Source of the DNA: Balneolales bacterium
GTDB lineage: Bacteria > Bacteroidota > Rhodothermia > Balneolales > Natronogracilivirgulaceae
Direction of reading: 5' to 3'
DNA: 9,729 nt
Assembly: GCA_007131625.1 (NCBI GenBank)
Contig: SLQC01000346.1
Span: forward strand, 1-9,729
Within the stretch, counting starts at the first letter, position 1; each line of letters starts with the position of its first letter. Positions 7,901-9,729 of the stretch are shown here, in pieces. A program made the position numbers and the translations under genes. Below the pieces are notes generated by a model. It did no database searches. It had not been told where the DNA came from and saw nothing but the letters and a program-made list of their open reading frames with translations.

Positions 7901-8742
7901 ATTACCTGACCGGTGACGCACGAAGTGCCGATGTGAGTGACCGGCTGACAGAGGAATACTACCTTGCCAACGTCATCAGAGGTATCGCCAGCCCCAGCGG
8001 TCGACTCCCCGGACTGTTGATGCACTGGGAAAGAACCGGTGACGAACGAACTCGCAGTGCACTGGAAAGCTATTTACGTGCTATGATTGTACCCCGGGGG
8101 ATCCAGTTTCCGGCCGTGGATATGCGAACCGGTGAGAAGGTTGATGACGGACCGGTTAATAACGAGCGCATGTTCTTTCACACCTTCGGAGCCATGCACG
8201 CTGTCCTGGAGTATTGGTATCTGACCGACGACGAGAATCTGAAAGCAGATCTCAAACAGGGGCTTTTGGGCATGGCCCATCACTTTGTCGATACCAATAC
8301 TTTGTATGCCGGTGGTAAAGTTATCGGTTTCGGAGCAAAACATTCGGGGGAACCGGGAAAATTTCTGACAGCATTGGACAATTACCTGGAGGCCAACAAC
8401 CGCTGGCGAAATATCTTCCAGACGGTGACTTCCAACCCGGATCATTGGAGCGGGCCCACATCCATTTTACAAGGGGCTGCTACCGGATCATGGTCACGTA
8501 TCAACAAAGTTCCCTACTGGACCTCGGTTTGGGATGAATTGGGGGTTCCGAAGAAACCCAATGAGAGGCAGCGCGCCGAAATGGAAGAAAAGGAACAGTA
8601 CGGTGAGCCTCGCGAGATCCCTCGCCTGCAGTGGCAGGATGCTTATGATGCCCCCGAATTCGACCATTATTTTAATCGATGGCGTCCCTGGAGCGAAACA
8701 TATGATCATCCCGCTTCGCAAGTCCCGCTTTCCGGTTTTTGA
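4909..8742 (+). CDS. Large exported PcRGLX/YetA-like (PL26-type) polysaccharide lyase
   Basis: Residues are numbered from the ATG at 4909 (1277 aa). I prefer this start because it gives a proper signal peptide: basic 1-14, hydrophobic 15-33, likely cleavage after VSA (41). An in-frame ATG at 4831 would add 26 residues; neither start has a clear Shine-Dalgarno. The C-terminal two-thirds resembles PcRGLX, an exo-rhamnogalacturonan lyase that cleaves rhamnose-galacturonate chains by beta-elimination. The RIFT-barrel start is GGVPLPRGQAHPDMGF (from 392) with WPDGSVKWALL (426-436); then a beta-sandwich (about 490-780); then an alpha/alpha toroid (about 800-1190) rich in Trp/Tyr/His, including TRHGVQHWSCGNHEERQ (972-988) and HLEWRFHHYLTGD (991-1003). 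Residues about 50-370 are extra and look like a second sandwich copy. Family members are usually much shorter. Composition is visibly more GC-rich than the neighbours. Inferred role: attack on a rhamnose/uronate glycan together with the sulfatase. Exact substrate and catalytic residues are unknown. Confidence 0.8.
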   Translation: MSRLIFQTFRVTYRILFLVWLLIWPATHLLLSATGFGEVSAKPRLMESEDVITVANGTWEVQWVRAGNGTPSMIRSDERRFDLDDTFSPIYAEVWETSDSAPFSDRLDGTALQASATVVDWKTEQTDGTVTVRALGAMVWPSESMEDRLEWMVAWQFEEGRPGMEVSWDLHISGEWQDRVVRELSWQLPLGLEHRKRVAQGGEQGVHWDTRYYYNFIIGPDNRLMPHPEVNIWRHFAVEQESPETFRTWRAEGSTTAPLIMERGESAAGWVGIYDQQGGFFAASRELAVRAPSAMRVDAKGAGLLRMQAVPPTTPAISPHSPDFDRQVLGSHLFHMIPFQGEWDLDKKSATLRDLWEVDRLGSDPVDERTAPVEEWLRTEGDPSRPVFPVTGGVPLPRGQAHPDMGFRIFHDQQELPVQWQPLAYWPDGSVKWALLIFPLDPDALRAPGRGEEHSFDVEVTLRDGSSLPVQVHYGAEVEPATVHNEVMATGNDAEIRLENHSLRMVLQPGTHWLRDLQRSGRQLIEPSGQPSAFVDYLDLSEPYRPLDAHAQGERLPGPLEVTDMRLEEAGPIRSVVRLSGHTVGEEPVKVIIRIETYAGSEWARIWKTVEFLDADPRQRMVSAMGLSLPLRLNSDELRLFTESGDDGHGQLAQGSQFQFSPRGYRWATTDDNGTTKTTATGNRAQGWMSMSDRQDGVSVIQRYFWEQAPRENRGERTPHPRLTAYFWSDAAPVMDVRRYSDFPHRSQGESVPNDYNYWVYGRDGDDRRNYYESDPFKGISKTFETLWGFHEPDIDPVEMQSIAADFHSRPLIYAGEKSYRSLGIALPWGDPNEFPDITRNYDNMIDFWLFNQRFWNWYSPWQHGDTAYGFHSGYGYLVPAEELRKLMALPEDQRFQTTAVNRIRDYYPNNDWTFDNGRWGWSMTEKLQGQFWQMQYLRTGRRDVFFQAEAYAANARDVVIRHHGRWFGRGTRHGVQHWSCGNHEERQTVHLEWRFHHYLTGDARSADVSDRLTEEYYLANVIRGIASPSGRLPGLLMHWERTGDERTRSALESYLRAMIVPRGIQFPAVDMRTGEKVDDGPVNNERMFFHTFGAMHAVLEYWYLTDDENLKADLKQGLLGMAHHFVDTNTLYAGGKVIGFGAKHSGEPGKFLTALDNYLEANNRWRNIFQTVTSNPDHWSGPTSILQGAATGSWSRINKVPYWTSVWDELGVPKKPNERQRAEMEEKEQYGEPREIPRLQWQDAYDAPEFDHYFNRWRPWSETYDHPASQVPLSGF

Positions 8743-8911
8743 ATATGAAATGGGTTAATGTGTGCAACATCGTCCGGAATGCGAAATATGAATTTAGATA
8801 TACCATCTCCATCGAATCCTCGTCAAGACTCCCATCATTATCACCGCAGCTGCTTACAATTTTTTTGCTTTGACCAGGTTATCCTGATAGATGTGCTGCA
8901 TCCGTCAGCCT

Positions 8912-8917
8912 GGAGGT
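8912..8917 (+). promoter_or_regulatory. Shine-Dalgarno deciding the lipoprotein start
   Basis: GGAGGT lies three bases before the ATG at 8921. It supports that start over the in-frame ATG at 8891 and is the only strong Shine-Dalgarno seen ahead of a gene in this window. Confidence 0.65.
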
Positions 8918-8920
8918 AGT

Positions 8921-9553
8921 ATGAAAAACGTCATTTGCATCTTCATTGTCTCATTAATCCTGGTCGGTTGTAACGAGAACAAGTTGCTGGATAGTGGTCA
9001 AACTCTGGAAGAGCGAAACTTTGAAGAACTGTCCATTGAAGAAATCTCACTTGAGGGCGTAGATCGTCTTTCAATTGGTGGTACATTCCAGGAGGTGATT
9101 CGTACGCAGGATGAATATGATCAGCTTATCTATGAGCGTTTCCAGAAGCCTCTGGATGACTACTGCAATAGTTGGTTTCCGGAGATAAGGCAAGAGTTAG
9201 AGCAGCAGCATCCGGAACTTTCTCCAGAAGAGATTCAGCAAATTCTCAATCAGAGATGCATAACACGTACCCCTGTATTTAAAGGACTTGAGAATGTAAA
9301 ACACCCGGAGTTTGATTTCAGCAAATATACGCTTCTCGGACAAGATGCTCATGCAAGTGGTTGCAGGAAACCCGATTATGATATTAGCCTTACGAGTTAC
9401 AGTCATGGGATTCAGTATGAATTCTACGTATTGATCACTCAGTACGGGCTCTGTTCGATGGCCATCGATCGAAATCTGTGGATTATTGCTCCCCGGATTC
9501 CGGAAGAAAGCGAGGTCGTTTTTGAGAAAGAATACTTGAGGATTGAGCAATAA
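8921..9553 (+). CDS. Small lipoprotein of unknown function
   Basis: A 210-residue protein I do not recognise firmly. The start at 8921 is chosen because it follows GGAGGT and gives a compact lipoprotein signal: MKNVICIFIVSLILVGC with lipobox LVGC and lipidated Cys17. After it comes an acidic, Glu-rich linker (about 25-50), a segment TFQEVIRTQDEYDQLIYERF, a Cys-bearing helical insert (NSWFPEIRQELEQQHPEL to NQRC), and a C-terminal beta-rich part with FDFSKYTLLGQ, SGCRKP, YGLCSMA and LWIIAPRIPEESEVVFE. The order 'query on an event-like EEY/DEY segment, then DFSKY-LLG, then W-I-PRIP-VVF' is reminiscent of PrcB-type domains, but this is a weak resemblance. Four cysteines in the mature part could form two disulfides in an exported protein. 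It follows the lyase by 178 bp and has its own ribosome site, so it may be independent. Confidence 0.75.
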   Translation: MKNVICIFIVSLILVGCNENKLLDSGQTLEERNFEELSIEEISLEGVDRLSIGGTFQEVIRTQDEYDQLIYERFQKPLDDYCNSWFPEIRQELEQQHPELSPEEIQQILNQRCITRTPVFKGLENVKHPEFDFSKYTLLGQDAHASGCRKPDYDISLTSYSHGIQYEFYVLITQYGLCSMAIDRNLWIIAPRIPEESEVVFEKEYLRIEQ

Positions 9554-9691
9554 TAATTTTACAATTCAAAAATAAAAGCCTTTAATATCCTTACACAAAA
9601 AAATGAATTTGAAAAAAGGCATATCAATGACCAGAATCCGTGAGATAAATTAGAAAAAATACAATAACATCAAGTCTTTCAATAGTTTAGC

Positions 9692-9699
9692 TAATTTTG
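9692..9699 (+). promoter_or_regulatory. Candidate Bacteroidota -7 promoter element
   Basis: TAATTTTG matches the TAnnTTTG -7 consensus known for Bacteroidota housekeeping promoters. No clean -33 TTTG is visible at the expected distance; the nearest is CTTTC around 9676-9680. It would drive a gene beyond the right edge. The rest of 9554-9691 is AT-rich with no feature I can support. Confidence 0.45.
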
Positions 9700-9703
9700 T
9701 ATC

Positions 9704-9720
9704 TTCACCCAACAGGTGAA
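9704..9720 (+). other. Hairpin at the predicted 5' end of a transcript
   Basis: TTCACC (9704-9709) pairs with GGTGAA (9715-9720) around the loop CAACA. It begins about five bases after the candidate -7 element, so it would sit at the very start of the mRNA. It is not followed by a T-run and is therefore not a terminator. A stabilising 5' stem or an operator half-site pair are both possible. Confidence 0.35.
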
Positions 9721-9729
9721 ATATTGAAC

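Noticed and set aside
7540..8025. A 161-codon minus-strand ORF inside the lyase-like gene
   Set aside because: Antisense shadow over the conserved alpha/alpha toroid region; no domain and no independent start signal.
8891..8920. Ten extra N-terminal codons for the lipoprotein from ATG 8891
   Set aside because: GGAGGT before 8921 and the lipoprotein signal starting there favour the shorter form.

Overview
The window looks like chromosome of a marine or saline member of the Bacteroidota / Balneolota / Rhodothermota group. This is inferred from four things: start codons mostly without Shine-Dalgarno sequences but with A-rich leaders, a TAnnTTTG-type promoter element near the right edge, a sulfatase with a Bacteroidota-style surface lipoprotein signal (Cys-Lys-Glu-Glu), and secreted polysaccharide-degrading enzymes. 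No rRNA, tRNA, CRISPR array or intact insertion sequence was seen.

Layout. (1) Positions 3-1040 (+) hold a YeeE/YedE-family thiosulfate/sulfur-compound membrane transporter. Its 5' end lies off the window, because the frame stays open to the left edge with family-typical residues. (2) Positions 1041-1907 carry no intact gene. They hold an AT-rich spacer, a probable terminator, a degenerate 45-bp tandem repeat, and the N-terminal remnant of an M20-type metallopeptidase that is frameshifted near its start and cut off after about 50 residues. (3) Positions 1908-2909 (-) encode an exported alpha/beta hydrolase. (4) Positions 3064-4443 (-) encode a Cys-type S1 sulfatase lipoprotein. (5) A 387-bp divergent intergenic region (4444-4830) contains a perfect 14-bp palindrome, a 17-bp direct repeat with 27-bp period, and a 10-bp inverted repeat. 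(6) Positions 4909-8742 (+; upstream start possible at 4831) encode a very large exported protein related to PcRGLX/YetA (PL26, exo-rhamnogalacturonan lyase) with an extra N-terminal region that looks like a second copy of its central beta-sandwich. (7) Positions 8921-9553 (+) encode a small lipoprotein of unknown function. (8) The right edge (9554-9729) has a probable promoter followed by a hairpin, for a gene outside the window.

How the genes may work together (inference): the sulfatase, the large lyase-like protein and the exported hydrolase form a plausible saccharolytic locus. It would desulfate, cleave and de-esterify a sulfated, rhamnose- and uronate-containing polysaccharide such as ulvan or a sulfated pectin-like glycan. 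No SusC/SusD pair or regulator is in view, so it is either part of a larger cluster or a stand-alone exported set. The transporter is separated from this locus by the decayed region and probably belongs to a different unit.
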